A DNA stretch of 45,934 bases from a virus, in IMG/VR virus record IMGVR_UViG_3300044591_000806, positions 1 through 45,934 of that record; one strand, 5' to 3'. Shown one piece after another: positions 36,315 through 44,540 of the stretch. Made by a program: the position numbers and the translations under genes. The notes beneath the pieces are model-generated. The model saw only the letters and a list, made by a program, of their open reading frames with translations, was not told the DNA's origin and did no database searches. The number at the start of each line of letters is the position of its first letter. The stretch's first letter is position 1.

Positions 36315-37700
36315 TTAGAACTGAAGTTCCTTGAATTTTCCTTTGTTTTCGCTAGTTTTCATTCTTGTTCCGAATTCACTATTATCGAACGCAGGTTTAT
36401 CCTCTTCGTTGCTTAGGGATTGCGCCGATTGTTCGACGTCATACAGGCGCATCTTTGCGCGGTCAACACCAACAACAAATCGTTTGTGGAATGTCGGATC
36501 GTTATAACGGTTCTTCAACTGCTTAATCATCAATTGACCAAGGGACTCTAGTTGCTCGGATGAAATCAAAGCGAACATCAAGTCAGCGGTCGCTGGCAAA
36601 CCAAAAGACTCAGAAGTGTCTTCCAATCCTACGTCGGTGTTGCTGTATCCACCTCGTGTAGTTTGGGTCGCAGATACAACTGGTACATTAAATTCTACGG
36701 CAAGACCGCGAAGTTCTTCAGCGATAGCCTTAATGTAAGTGTAGCTGTTGACATTGGCGCCAGACTTAATTCTGGACGAACAACAAATGTTAAGATAATC
36801 GATATAGATAATATCTGGAACGAAGTTCTTCTTTAGACGAAGCTCGTTCAACAAATGACGGAAATGTCCAGAGCCAGCCGAAGCGGTTGGGAACTCCTTG
36901 ACAATTAGTTTACCAACAGTCTTTTGACGGACTCGGTCAACTTTCTTTTGATAGGTGTCGCGTGGCAGCGATTCAAGATCTTGAATATTCGTATCGAGTA
37001 AGTTTGCGTCAATTCTTTCAGCAATCTTCTCTTCTGCCATCTCCATAGTAATATAGAGCACATTCTTACCTTTAATCAGGTTAGCCGAAGCAAAGCTACA
37101 CATAGCGAGGGACTTACCCACACCTGTACCAGCAAGAATGATATTCAAGGTTTTCCTCGGAAGTCCACCTTTAGTGATACGATTCAAGTAATCTAAGTCA
37201 AATTCGATACGCTCTTCTCTGCGATGATAAAAGTCAAAACGAGATTCATAATCTTCAAGGAAGTCGTGACCGATGTTAGTGTCAAAGCTGACACCGAGAG
37301 CGTCCGAAAGAAGCTTCGGAATCGCGCCACGCGACGATTCGGTTTTGTCGTCCATAATTTTAATGGACTGCATAATCGCGTTATAGATTGCCTTGTCCTG
37401 ACAGAACTTCTCAGTCTTGTCAACCAGCCAATCCATTGTGTGTTCTTCGGTAGCCAAGTCGCCGATTAGTTTCTTGGCTTGCTCAAAGCGCACGCCATTG
37501 ACTCCGTCTTTACCAGACAGGTCAATAGCCAACGCTTCCCGAGTAGGAAGCGCGTTGTACTTGTCGATGTATTCCTTTACGATTTGATAAACAAGTCGCT
37601 GGGAATCATCTGCAAAGTATTCTTCTCGAACAAAGGGTAGAGCCTTGCGACTATACTCTTCGTTGAATGCAAGATTCGACAGTATTAGTTGTTCAATCAT
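36315..37700 (-). CDS. Replicative DNA helicase, T4 gp41-type
   Basis: 461 residues of DnaB/gp41 type: an N-terminal helical domain, then Walker A GTGVGKS (191-197) and the DnaB-like core with DIIYIDYLN (Walker B) and the QLKNRYND Arg-finger region. It unwinds the fork 5' to 3' and binds the gp61 primase. Directly follows uvsX with a one-base overlap, matching T4's uvsX-41 order. Length is close to T4 gp41 (475). Confidence 0.94.
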   Translation of the reverse strand: MIEQLILSNLAFNEEYSRKALPFVREEYFADDSQRLVYQIVKEYIDKYNALPTREALAIDLSGKDGVNGVRFEQAKKLIGDLATEEHTMDWLVDKTEKFCQDKAIYNAIMQSIKIMDDKTESSRGAIPKLLSDALGVSFDTNIGHDFLEDYESRFDFYHRREERIEFDLDYLNRITKGGLPRKTLNIILAGTGVGKSLAMCSFASANLIKGKNVLYITMEMAEEKIAERIDANLLDTNIQDLESLPRDTYQKKVDRVRQKTVGKLIVKEFPTASAGSGHFRHLLNELRLKKNFVPDIIYIDYLNICCSSRIKSGANVNSYTYIKAIAEELRGLAVEFNVPVVSATQTTRGGYSNTDVGLEDTSESFGLPATADLMFALISSEQLESLGQLMIKQLKNRYNDPTFHKRFVVGVDRAKMRLYDVEQSAQSLSNEEDKPAFDNSEFGTRMKTSENKGKFKELQF

Positions 37701-38767
37701 TAATCTTCAATTCCATCAAACACTTCGCTGACTTCATCATCACTCATGATGGCACCGTTAGCGATCTGATAATTTTGTTTAATCCAGTCTTGGAAAGTTG
37801 GGTCGCCGAGTACTGGTAGCCAGAACTCTTTGCTATCTGTATCTTTAATACGGAACTTCTTCTCTTCAACTTCACCAGTTGTAGTATTGACGCGCGAGTA
37901 CCAGCCATTACTTGGCTTGACTACGTGACCTGATTCGGTTGCCATATCTAGCAGACCAGACCAAGTAGAGATACCACCATCAAACGAAACTGTCACTGGA
38001 ATCTTCGACTTCTCGCGAACATAGCGCGACTTCTCAACGTTGATAATGAAGTTGTAGCCAATCAAATCAGTACCATCTTTATCTTGCTGACGACCGACGA
38101 TGTAGATATTCTGAGCGGAATAGTAGATACCTGTACCACCAGATACGATAGCTTTCGGGAACATACCTTGTTCCATGTAAATATGATTCACCACAATCAT
38201 CGGAATATCTTTCAGAGTCAGATGTGGTGTAACCATACGGAAGAACGACTTGAGTTGCTTGGCACGAGTCATATCACCGACCGACTTACCATCAAGCGCA
38301 TCTTCGACTTCTTTCTTAGAAGCAAGATTACCGATAGAGTCAACGACGATGATAACTTTATCACCACGCTTCAATTCATTCATCTGTTGCATGACGTCAA
38401 ACTTAATCTGTTCGATATCAGTAATAGGAGTATGCATCACGCGCGAAGTATCAATACCGAACGAATCAAAGTACGATTGCGGAGTACCAAACTCAGAGTC
38501 ATAGAACAGCAACGCAGCATCAGGATATTTGTCCATGTAGGACTTTGCCATCAGCAAGGTGAATGCAGTTTTGAAGTGCTTAGATGGGCCAGCCCAAACG
38601 GTCAGACCAGGAGTCATGCCACCATCAAGGCGACCAGACAACGCGACGTTGATTGCTGGGATTTTGGTTGGAATCATATCCTTCTTAGAAAACAGAACAG
38701 AATCTGCTAGGATATTAGTTTCTTTAATAGTTGAATTTTTCTTTAGTTTTTCAAGCAATGCGGACAT
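37700..38767 (-). CDS. uvsX: UvsX, RecA-type recombinase
   Basis: 355 residues. Walker A GPSKHFKT (60-67) is almost identical to T4 UvsX (GPSKSFKS). The Walker B area is KVIIVVDSIGN, and NHIYMEQGMF with SGGTGIYYSA matches the DNA-binding-loop region. UvsX drives strand exchange for recombination-dependent replication. Its promoter at 38794-38822 belongs to the TTTTACTAAT class. Length matches T4 (391) less the C-terminal tail. Confidence 0.94.
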   Translation of the reverse strand: MSALLEKLKKNSTIKETNILADSVLFSKKDMIPTKIPAINVALSGRLDGGMTPGLTVWAGPSKHFKTAFTLLMAKSYMDKYPDAALLFYDSEFGTPQSYFDSFGIDTSRVMHTPITDIEQIKFDVMQQMNELKRGDKVIIVVDSIGNLASKKEVEDALDGKSVGDMTRAKQLKSFFRMVTPHLTLKDIPMIVVNHIYMEQGMFPKAIVSGGTGIYYSAQNIYIVGRQQDKDGTDLIGYNFIINVEKSRYVREKSKIPVTVSFDGGISTWSGLLDMATESGHVVKPSNGWYSRVNTTTGEVEEKKFRIKDTDSKEFWLPVLGDPTFQDWIKQNYQIANGAIMSDDEVSEVFDGIED

Positions 38768-38793
38768 AGTAAACCTCTCATAGATATAGTCAT

Positions 38794-38822
38794 ATTATAC
38801 GCTATTACAGCGCATTAGTAAA
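38794..38822 (-). promoter_or_regulatory. sigma70-type promoter, TTTTACTAAT class
   Basis: Minus strand -35 TTTACT (38817-38822), 17-bp spacer, -10 TATAAT (38794-38799), directly after the stop of the 88-residue gene. Drives uvsX and gp41. Confidence 0.85.
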
Positions 38823-38823
38823 A

Positions 38824-39090
38824 TTATTGAAGCGTTAATAGCTTCTTTTTGAACTCATCAATTTTGGCAACACGGTTTGGCCACAAGATGTATTCGTTTT
38901 CTGGGTTCTTAGCCAGATTGTTAAGCAGTGGCATGACTGCGTTAATCACTGCTGTTGTCTTTGCTTTTTGTTCAGCAAGCTGGGCTTGAAGTTGCTCAAC
39001 CTCTGTTCCTAGCTTTTCATTAGGAATCTCATCCGCAGCTACGGTAGAAAAACCAAAGTCAAAGTCAAAATCGAATTGATTCGTACTCAT
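38824..39090 (-). CDS. Conserved small T4-like protein, 88 aa
   Basis: Starts MSTNQFDFDFDFGFSTVAADE at 39090, ATGA-coupled to the polymerase end. An Asp/Phe-alternating N-terminus is followed by a coiled coil (LGTEVEQLQAQLAEQKAKTT) and an ordered end. Its position between gene 43 and uvsX recurs in other T4-like phages. It might be a polymerase or UvsX cofactor; no direct evidence. Confidence 0.7.
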   Translation of the reverse strand: MSTNQFDFDFDFGFSTVAADEIPNEKLGTEVEQLQAQLAEQKAKTTAVINAVMPLLNNLAKNPENEYILWPNRVAKIDEFKKKLLTLQ

Positions 39091-41582
39091 GAGAAGAAAT
39101 CCTCTAGGGTTGCTATTTGCTCAGTTTTCATACCTGCAGCAGAAGCAATGGTTGTTATGGGAGTAAGGAAGCCGACATCTATGTGGTCTTCGCGATTAAT
39201 ATACTTTTCGAGCCTAAACTCTGGCGGTAGATATCCAGCTGGGAATGCGATAACTTCACATTGTGCTGGGTTAGGAACAACCAAGGAAACGAACTTAATC
39301 TTGTCACCATCGGAGATCCTTGGGTATTTATTAGTCAGATTAAGTTTGCGCAGGAAATCGTTATATTGTAGCGCACCCTTGACATGCATCGGAACACCCT
39401 TGTCGCCCAACTTGTACTTCGACATTTCTTTTACAGAACTGTTGCGCGCGATGTCAGCTGGATTAGCTTCATTAAACTTATCACGGAACGATTCGATGTA
39501 ATCAAACAAAGCAGATTGGTCGCCTTTCAGGATTATCTTGGCTGCTTCTTCGATAGCACCACGACAGATAGTAGGAGTTGATGAGCGAACAGCTTCGATG
39601 CCTGTCATCTTAAACTTGGCTTCTTTGAACGCAACACCCTCGTTGTTCCATACTGACATGATGTAACGCTTCGCGCCAGTCCAGATCGCAGACTCAGCAA
39701 TCGCTTCTCGTTTCATAGCCATGGCTTGTTCGAATGCATTCATTTCTGTGGCAAGTTCGCCATAGAACTTATCGATGTATGGCTGAATCTTTCCTTCGCA
39801 GACTTGGTCTAGGAAGTCAACTTTCTCAGCGGTGGTCTTATCAGGTACGAACTTGTTTACCAGATCTTCCATCTCGATATACAACGAGTCAGTATCTGAA
39901 GCAATAACGTAGTCTTTGTCAGTTCCGAGCAGTTTGCGCAGATATTCGTTCATGCGATTCATCGCCCACTGGATGGAAACCTGACCTGACAGAGTAATCG
40001 CTTCGGCGAGGTCATCTGAATAGAAGCGGAAGTATTGATTCGACAACGCACCATAAGCTGAGTTAAGTGAGATCTTCTTAGCCATCTGCATATTGTTATA
40101 TTGGACGATCTTACGTTCTAGTTCCTGATTGCCTTTGTCGTTCTGTAGTTGCTTCTGACATTCAATCATCATCTTCTTGAATCGTTTGCGATCCTCGTAG
40201 TATTTCTTCATGAGCGCAGGTAGGAAACCCTGCTTGTCACGCGAGAATACTGCACCATTACCAGCGATGGTTTGGTTTTTAGATTTAGCTATGCTGATTG
40301 AATCTTGCCAATGCTCGGTGTTCTTTAGAACTGAGTCTGGTCTGATTCCCATTAGCGTTTCGACGAAGCACTCAGGCGAGATGTTATACTGCATGATTAG
40401 ATGCGGATACAGACTATTCAAGTCAAACGAAACAACCCAGTTGTAGCGACCGACTTCAGGATGCTTAACGAAAGCACCAGCGATCTGCGCATCTTTGCGA
40501 CTATCTCTCTGCATCGGAATCACGACACCTTGGTCGCGCAGATAGTTGTGAATGATGACATCCCATAGCAACACAGAAGTCATCGCATCGCCGTAGTTGA
40601 CCTTGGCATCGTACGCAATAGCACAAGCCTGTTCGATAAACTTCATCTTCTGCTCGAGTTTGACAACGAGCGAAACGTCTTTGACGTTGTACTCCATGTA
40701 CAACTGATGATTGCGCTGATACAGATCGTCTAGGTTTGTATAACCTAGTTCGCGATAGTCAACTTTCTTCTCACCGAGTTCTACCTGAGAAATATAGTCA
40801 AGTGAATACTGTTCTTGTTTGATGTAGGTGAACTTCTGATACAGCTGAATGTAGTCAAGAACTGGAAGTCCGACCAGCTCAACGATGTTCTGTTCGCGTC
40901 CCATCTTGTCGTAATATGTACGGAACTCCGTCATATTCCAAGGCGACATCTTCTTGGCTTCTTCCTCGTTAATCTCATTAGCAATACGCTGATACAGATA
41001 AGGAATATCGAAGCCATCTACGTTCCAGCCAGTCACGATATCCGCATCAAGCTCACGCCATTTGCGAATAAACTTCATCAGCATTTCTTTTTCTGAAGTG
41101 CACTCAACGTACACGATGTCTTCGTTGTGCGGGATGAATCCTTTGAGTGCCCAAGCATAGTAAGTGATGCCATCGCTGATAGTGATAGCAGTTACAGCTT
41201 TGTCAGCTGTCTTTAGATTAGGGAAGCCACCGCGCGAATCAGTTTCGATATCGAGATAAGTTATGCGAAGTGCTTTTACATCAAAGTCTATTTCGCCTGG
41301 ATACTCATCGTTGATGTAAACATATGGCCAACGGTTCATGCCATAGTATTCAAACGAAGAGATATCCTTATACTGTTTGACAAAGTCACGTGCTTCGCCG
41401 ATAGAGTCAAACTGAATCTTATCAACTTGCTTGCCGTCTAGCGTTTTGTACTGACTGGGTTGCTTGGTAGGAACGAACAGATAAGGTTTGTATGCGATGC
41501 GACGCTGGACTCGTTTACCATTTTCATAGCCACGAACCAGCAGATCGTTTCTTCGTTGTTCAACAGACGTGTAGAACTTCAT
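39087..41582 (-). CDS. DNA polymerase, T4 gp43 family B
   Basis: 831 residues, from MKFYTSVEQRRNDLLV (41582), whose ATG overlaps the upstream stop (TGATG). 3'-5' exonuclease motif I is LDIET (Asp111/Glu113), motif II VDGFDIPYLYQ. Polymerase motif A is DLNSLYP (387-393), motif B KKISLNSAYG (502-511), motif C SDTDS (562-566). Replicates the genome with gp45 clamp. Shorter than T4 gp43 (898), as in other marine T4-like phages. No intron is visible. Confidence 0.96.
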   Translation of the reverse strand: MKFYTSVEQRRNDLLVRGYENGKRVQRRIAYKPYLFVPTKQPSQYKTLDGKQVDKIQFDSIGEARDFVKQYKDISSFEYYGMNRWPYVYINDEYPGEIDFDVKALRITYLDIETDSRGGFPNLKTADKAVTAITISDGITYYAWALKGFIPHNEDIVYVECTSEKEMLMKFIRKWRELDADIVTGWNVDGFDIPYLYQRIANEINEEEAKKMSPWNMTEFRTYYDKMGREQNIVELVGLPVLDYIQLYQKFTYIKQEQYSLDYISQVELGEKKVDYRELGYTNLDDLYQRNHQLYMEYNVKDVSLVVKLEQKMKFIEQACAIAYDAKVNYGDAMTSVLLWDVIIHNYLRDQGVVIPMQRDSRKDAQIAGAFVKHPEVGRYNWVVSFDLNSLYPHLIMQYNISPECFVETLMGIRPDSVLKNTEHWQDSISIAKSKNQTIAGNGAVFSRDKQGFLPALMKKYYEDRKRFKKMMIECQKQLQNDKGNQELERKIVQYNNMQMAKKISLNSAYGALSNQYFRFYSDDLAEAITLSGQVSIQWAMNRMNEYLRKLLGTDKDYVIASDTDSLYIEMEDLVNKFVPDKTTAEKVDFLDQVCEGKIQPYIDKFYGELATEMNAFEQAMAMKREAIAESAIWTGAKRYIMSVWNNEGVAFKEAKFKMTGIEAVRSSTPTICRGAIEEAAKIILKGDQSALFDYIESFRDKFNEANPADIARNSSVKEMSKYKLGDKGVPMHVKGALQYNDFLRKLNLTNKYPRISDGDKIKFVSLVVPNPAQCEVIAFPAGYLPPEFRLEKYINREDHIDVGFLTPITTIASAAGMKTEQIATLEDFFS

Positions 41583-41977
41583 CAATACTTCTGCCCTTCG
41601 AACCACTTGGTCGGGCGATCGTCTAGGTGAGCGAGTTCTGGGTTTTGTTCAATTAGATTCAAGAGTTGTTCCATCATCATTAGATTACATACAGCGTGAC
41701 CGATGTGTCGTGCTTTCGATTCATGGTCGATATCGTCGCCCATCTCAATCGCAGCAAGATGCCGTTTGACACAGCCGATGTATTGACTCATCGGTCCACC
41801 CTTCGCCCAGTTCCATGGCGCATACTTGTTAGCACCATAAGCAAAAACATCGGCGGTTGATTTAAGAAGATGGGTTGGTACTAGGTCGTACCGAGTTTTA
41901 TTTGCATTGTAGCGAGCGCATGTGCCAAATTCCTCTGACTCAAGGTCGCCCTGTGCTGGCTTTTCTTTCTTACTCAT
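41582..41977 (-). CDS. dATP/dGTP diphosphohydrolase-like (DUF5664/MazZ-type)
   Basis: 131 residues. GTCARYNANKTRYDLVPTHLLKS followed by AYGANKYAPWNWAKG is the ARYNxGKxRYDLxP...FGAxKYxxxNW signature of the DUF5664 family, which contains the MazZ-type nucleotide hydrolases. A helical C-terminus carries His/Asp residues (ESKARHIGHAVCNLMMM). It probably adjusts dNTP pools; MazZ itself supports 2-aminoadenine DNA, but no PurZ or other Z-pathway gene is in this window, so Z-DNA is not implied. Leader hairpin at 41991-42017. Confidence 0.75.
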   Translation of the reverse strand: MSKKEKPAQGDLESEEFGTCARYNANKTRYDLVPTHLLKSTADVFAYGANKYAPWNWAKGGPMSQYIGCVKRHLAAIEMGDDIDHESKARHIGHAVCNLMMMEQLLNLIEQNPELAHLDDRPTKWFEGQKY

Positions 41978-41990
41978 AATCTCTCCAAAG

Positions 41991-42017
41991 TTGGAGTGGG
42001 CATTGCACCCACTCCAA
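41991..42017 (-). promoter_or_regulatory. Perfect 10-bp hairpin in the 5' leader
   Basis: Minus strand TTGGAGTGGG, loop TGCAATG, CCCACTCCAA, then CTTTGGAGAG before the ATG at 41977. It is in the leader of the DUF5664 gene and immediately downstream of the promoter at 42019. No T-run, so control of translation or RNA stability is more likely than termination. Confidence 0.7.
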
Positions 42018-42018
42018 T

Positions 42019-42047
42019 ATCATACTATAAAATCGCGAATTAGTAAA
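42019..42047 (-). promoter_or_regulatory. sigma70-type promoter, TTTTACTAAT class
   Basis: Minus strand -35 TTTACT (42042-42047), 17-bp spacer, -10 TATGAT (42019-42024), directly after the TAA of the Lys-rich gene. Drives the DUF5664-type gene and polymerase. Confidence 0.8.
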
Positions 42048-42048
42048 A

Positions 42049-42378
42049 TTATTTACCGATTGATGTCAACCAAGCAACAACTTTTTGTAGCCATGTTGGT
42101 TGTTTATCTTCAGCCCAGACAAAAGATGCTGGTTCTGGTTGTTTTGCGTTTTCGCGGAAGAAAGGCAGTTCAGGTTGTACTGCTTCTGGCTTTGCTTTTT
42201 CAGCAGTTTTAGCAGAAGCAAGATTACCGTCTAGTTTGTCTTTCTTATCGCCCTTGGCAGCAATTGCCTGAACGCGAGATTTCTTAGAAGGATAGTATCT
42301 CTTCTTTTTCTTCTTTGGAGTAATAGCATCTGCAACAATTTTTGCTGCTTGTGCTTTATTCGTTGGTTTCTTTTCCAT
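42049..42378 (-). CDS. Lys/Ala-rich basic protein, 109 aa
   Basis: Start MEKKPTNKAQAAKIV (42378) after AAGGTGATAATA, overlapping the MazG-like gene end; an in-frame ATG at 42396 is further back. The first 50 residues are very basic (ITPKKKKKRYYPSKKSRVQA), then a Pro/Glu-rich part with a Trp-containing hydrophobic end (QPTWLQKVVAWLTSIGK). It may bind DNA or RNA. No family recognised. Confidence 0.65.
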   Translation of the reverse strand: MEKKPTNKAQAAKIVADAITPKKKKKRYYPSKKSRVQAIAAKGDKKDKLDGNLASAKTAEKAKPEAVQPELPFFRENAKQPEPASFVWAEDKQPTWLQKVVAWLTSIGK

Positions 42379-42793
42379 TATTATCACCTTGTACAATTGT
42401 AATTAAATCGGGATCAAAATAGTTTTGTCCTTTTAGGATTTTACCATCCTCCCTGTATATTGGCTTCCCGTCCAATCCTAGCTTAGACATGTTAGAACGA
42501 TGCACCTCGTTAAAACATTTATCTAAGTCAATACCAAATGCGTGACCTGCACCATACACCACGTATAGCAAATCGGTCAGCGCATCAGCAACTTCGACAA
42601 TATCCTTGTCACGAATTGCTTCCTTCAATTCGCCCAGTTCCTCTGCAATCAATTCAACTCTCAGTTTGCAGATATCTTTCGATGGGAACTCAGCTTTGTA
42701 CTTAACTTCTTGACCGAAGGTATGCATAAACACACCAACATCTTCAAAGTTACTCAGCTGTTCTTTTCTTCCATTATAAAATTTGTCAGTCAT
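42356..42793 (-). CDS. MazG-like nucleotide pyrophosphohydrolase
   Basis: Start MTDKFYNGRKEQLSN (42793). The sequence VELIAEELGELKEAI, then EVADALTDLLYVV, carries the MazG metal-binding pattern (Glu51-Glu52-x2-Glu55 ... Glu67-x2-Asp70). MazG-type enzymes hydrolyse NTPs/dNTPs to monophosphates, and phage versions have been proposed to alter ppGpp or nucleotide pools. Pairs with the DUF5664 gene two positions on. Length (145) suits a single-domain MazG. Confidence 0.82.
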   Translation of the reverse strand: MTDKFYNGRKEQLSNFEDVGVFMHTFGQEVKYKAEFPSKDICKLRVELIAEELGELKEAIRDKDIVEVADALTDLLYVVYGAGHAFGIDLDKCFNEVHRSNMSKLGLDGKPIYREDGKILKGQNYFDPDLITIVQGDNNGKETNE

Positions 42794-42794
42794 A

Positions 42795-43190
42795 TTAAAA
42801 CTTCTTCCCAATTTTGTATTTGCTAATCAATTCCCACTCATGCTTTTCTTTGTAAGGAATCACCTTAATGAATTTCATCGGAGCTTGGTTTTCTTCGCTC
42901 ATCTTAGGATTCACTAATTCAATTAAACCCCAATCAGCCAACAAGTTCGCAATAGTATTTCTACGCGCAAGATCTTCGTCATCTAGTGATGATGGCTTTC
43001 CGTCTAATGCGAAAAGTTCTTTGAAGTGCACGATGTAATACTTACCACGTTTATGTAGTATATGGCATGACTGATATAAGGTTTTGTTTTTCTCTGAAGC
43101 AACACCTACTCTAGTTAATGTTTCCTTAACTTTTAGAAAATCATCTTCCTGATGTAGCTTCACTTCGACAAACGTATCTAATGAAGTCAT
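42795..43190 (-). CDS. regA: RegA translational repressor
   Basis: 131 residues with near-continuous similarity to T4 RegA: FLKVKETLTRVGVASEKNKT, LYQSCHILHKRGKYYIVHFK, NTIANLLADWGLIELV and YKEKHEWELISKYKIGKKF. RegA binds mRNA start regions of early genes to shut off translation and regulates itself. As in T4 it lies between gene 62 and gene 43. ATGA-coupled to gene 62. Confidence 0.95.
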   Translation of the reverse strand: MTSLDTFVEVKLHQEDDFLKVKETLTRVGVASEKNKTLYQSCHILHKRGKYYIVHFKELFALDGKPSSLDDEDLARRNTIANLLADWGLIELVNPKMSEENQAPMKFIKVIPYKEKHEWELISKYKIGKKF

Positions 43191-43582
43191 TTTGTATTTC
43201 CACCTTTTTGTAGTTTTTGTAATATAAGGTCAACTTGCTCGGTGGTTAATACTGTAGAGATATCTTTTGCTTTCTGAACACTGCAACCATAATATTCTGC
43301 GAGTTGCATGACAATTTCATCCTTACTAGCTTTAGCCCACTTCGAAAATCTTTTACTCTTCCGCACACTATTTAGTAAATACTCATACTGAAGCAGACCA
43401 CCCAGCTCTGGGCGCATGTTCATATCATTTGCGTACATGATGGTGTCAGGAAAGTAGGAAAGACCTCGGTTGGTTAGGAATGCGTTATATTGCTTCTCAG
43501 CTAGTTCTGGGTTCTCGGTGTCACGAATCAGGTTCTTCTTAGTATAGGTGATGCTGTTGGTGTAATCGAATGGATTTGACAT
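43187..43582 (-). CDS. Clamp loader small subunit, T4 gp62-type
   Basis: 131 residues starting MSNPFDYTNSITYTKKNLI. The order 45-44-62-regA-43 fixes its identity; the sequence (YNAFLTNRGLSYFPDTIMYA; LLNSVRKSKRFSKWAK) matches the gp62 family rather than anything else. With four gp44 subunits it loads the gp45 clamp. T4 gp62 is 187 residues, so this is a compact version as in other environmental T4-like phages. Confidence 0.88.
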   Translation of the reverse strand: MSNPFDYTNSITYTKKNLIRDTENPELAEKQYNAFLTNRGLSYFPDTIMYANDMNMRPELGGLLQYEYLLNSVRKSKRFSKWAKASKDEIVMQLAEYYGCSVQKAKDISTVLTTEQVDLILQKLQKGGNTK

Positions 43583-43583
43583 G

Positions 43584-44525
43584 TTACACCCACTCGGCTT
43601 CGACCATAACTTCAGTTAGGAATGCGACCGTATTGATTTCTTGGTCGGCAACGAACGCTGACTGATACTGATAGCGACCTAGCAACAGAACCAGTTGCGG
43701 GATGCTGTTTGGCTTCATATAGGTTGAAGCCATGTCATAGAACTTGCGAAAGAACGCAGTTGGCTCGGTGTCTAGATTTTCGGAAACCCACTTGCGCATA
43801 TCATTGAACCGCTTGTTCTTCAGCAAGTCAACAAGACCCTTGAAGTTTTCTTCGCCGAGATTAGCGAGGATACCGCTGTCGATTTTACCTGTAGCACTAT
43901 AACGCTGAAGCTCATTTAGAACTCGACGCCAGTCTGGGAAGTGCTTGGTTACGACTTCGGCAACAACAGCCTTGTCAAACTCGACTCCTTCTTGCTCTAG
44001 GATACCACAAGCACGCTTATGGAACTGAGCTGCCAGTTTCGGCTTCTGGCTAGATGGGATTTTGAATTCAATTACTGAACAACGCGAATGTAGCGGTTCA
44101 ATGATACGATTCTTGAAGTTACAGGTCAGAATGAATCCGCAGTTCTTAGAGAACTCTTCCATGAAGTTGCGAAGAGCTGGCTGAGTTGACTGCGCATTTA
44201 GATAGTCTGCCTCATCGAGGATAACCATCTTGCGAGTACCTGTAAACGAAATAGTAGAAGCGAAGTTCTTAATCTCGGTGCGTAGAGTATCGATACCACC
44301 GTTCATAGAACCATTGATTTCGATATAGTCAAGTCCGAGTTCTTCACACATCGCACGAGCGACGGTGGTTTTACCAGTTCCTTGCGAACCAGTCAGCAAC
44401 AGGTTAGGGATGCTACCCTGTTTTACAAATTCTGAGAAAGTCGACTTCAGACTTTCTGGCAGAATGCAATCTTCAATCTTGTGTGGGCGATACTTCTCGA
44501 CCCAAAGAAAGTCGTCTTTCATCAT
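43584..44525 (-). CDS. Clamp loader large subunit, T4 gp44-type AAA+ ATPase
   Basis: 313 residues. Walker A GSQGTGKTT (46-54), Walker B VILDEADYL, sensor LTCNFKNRIIEPLHSRC (SRC Arg finger), then helical collar. Opens the gp45 clamp at primer ends with gp62. MMKDDF offers two adjacent starts; I keep the first. Length matches T4 gp44 (319). Confidence 0.95.
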   Translation of the reverse strand: MMKDDFLWVEKYRPHKIEDCILPESLKSTFSEFVKQGSIPNLLLTGSQGTGKTTVARAMCEELGLDYIEINGSMNGGIDTLRTEIKNFASTISFTGTRKMVILDEADYLNAQSTQPALRNFMEEFSKNCGFILTCNFKNRIIEPLHSRCSVIEFKIPSSQKPKLAAQFHKRACGILEQEGVEFDKAVVAEVVTKHFPDWRRVLNELQRYSATGKIDSGILANLGEENFKGLVDLLKNKRFNDMRKWVSENLDTEPTAFFRKFYDMASTYMKPNSIPQLVLLLGRYQYQSAFVADQEINTVAFLTEVMVEAEWV

Positions 44526-44540
44526 AATATAATTCCTTCA

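Noticed and set aside
38084-38710. A 208-codon plus-strand open frame
   Set aside because: It is antisense to uvsX, has no recognisable motif, and no plus-strand promoter or ribosome site.
41582-41977. A 2-aminoadenine (Z) genome
   Set aside because: Only the MazZ-type domain is present in this window; PurZ and other pathway parts are not, and the domain is common in phages with normal DNA.
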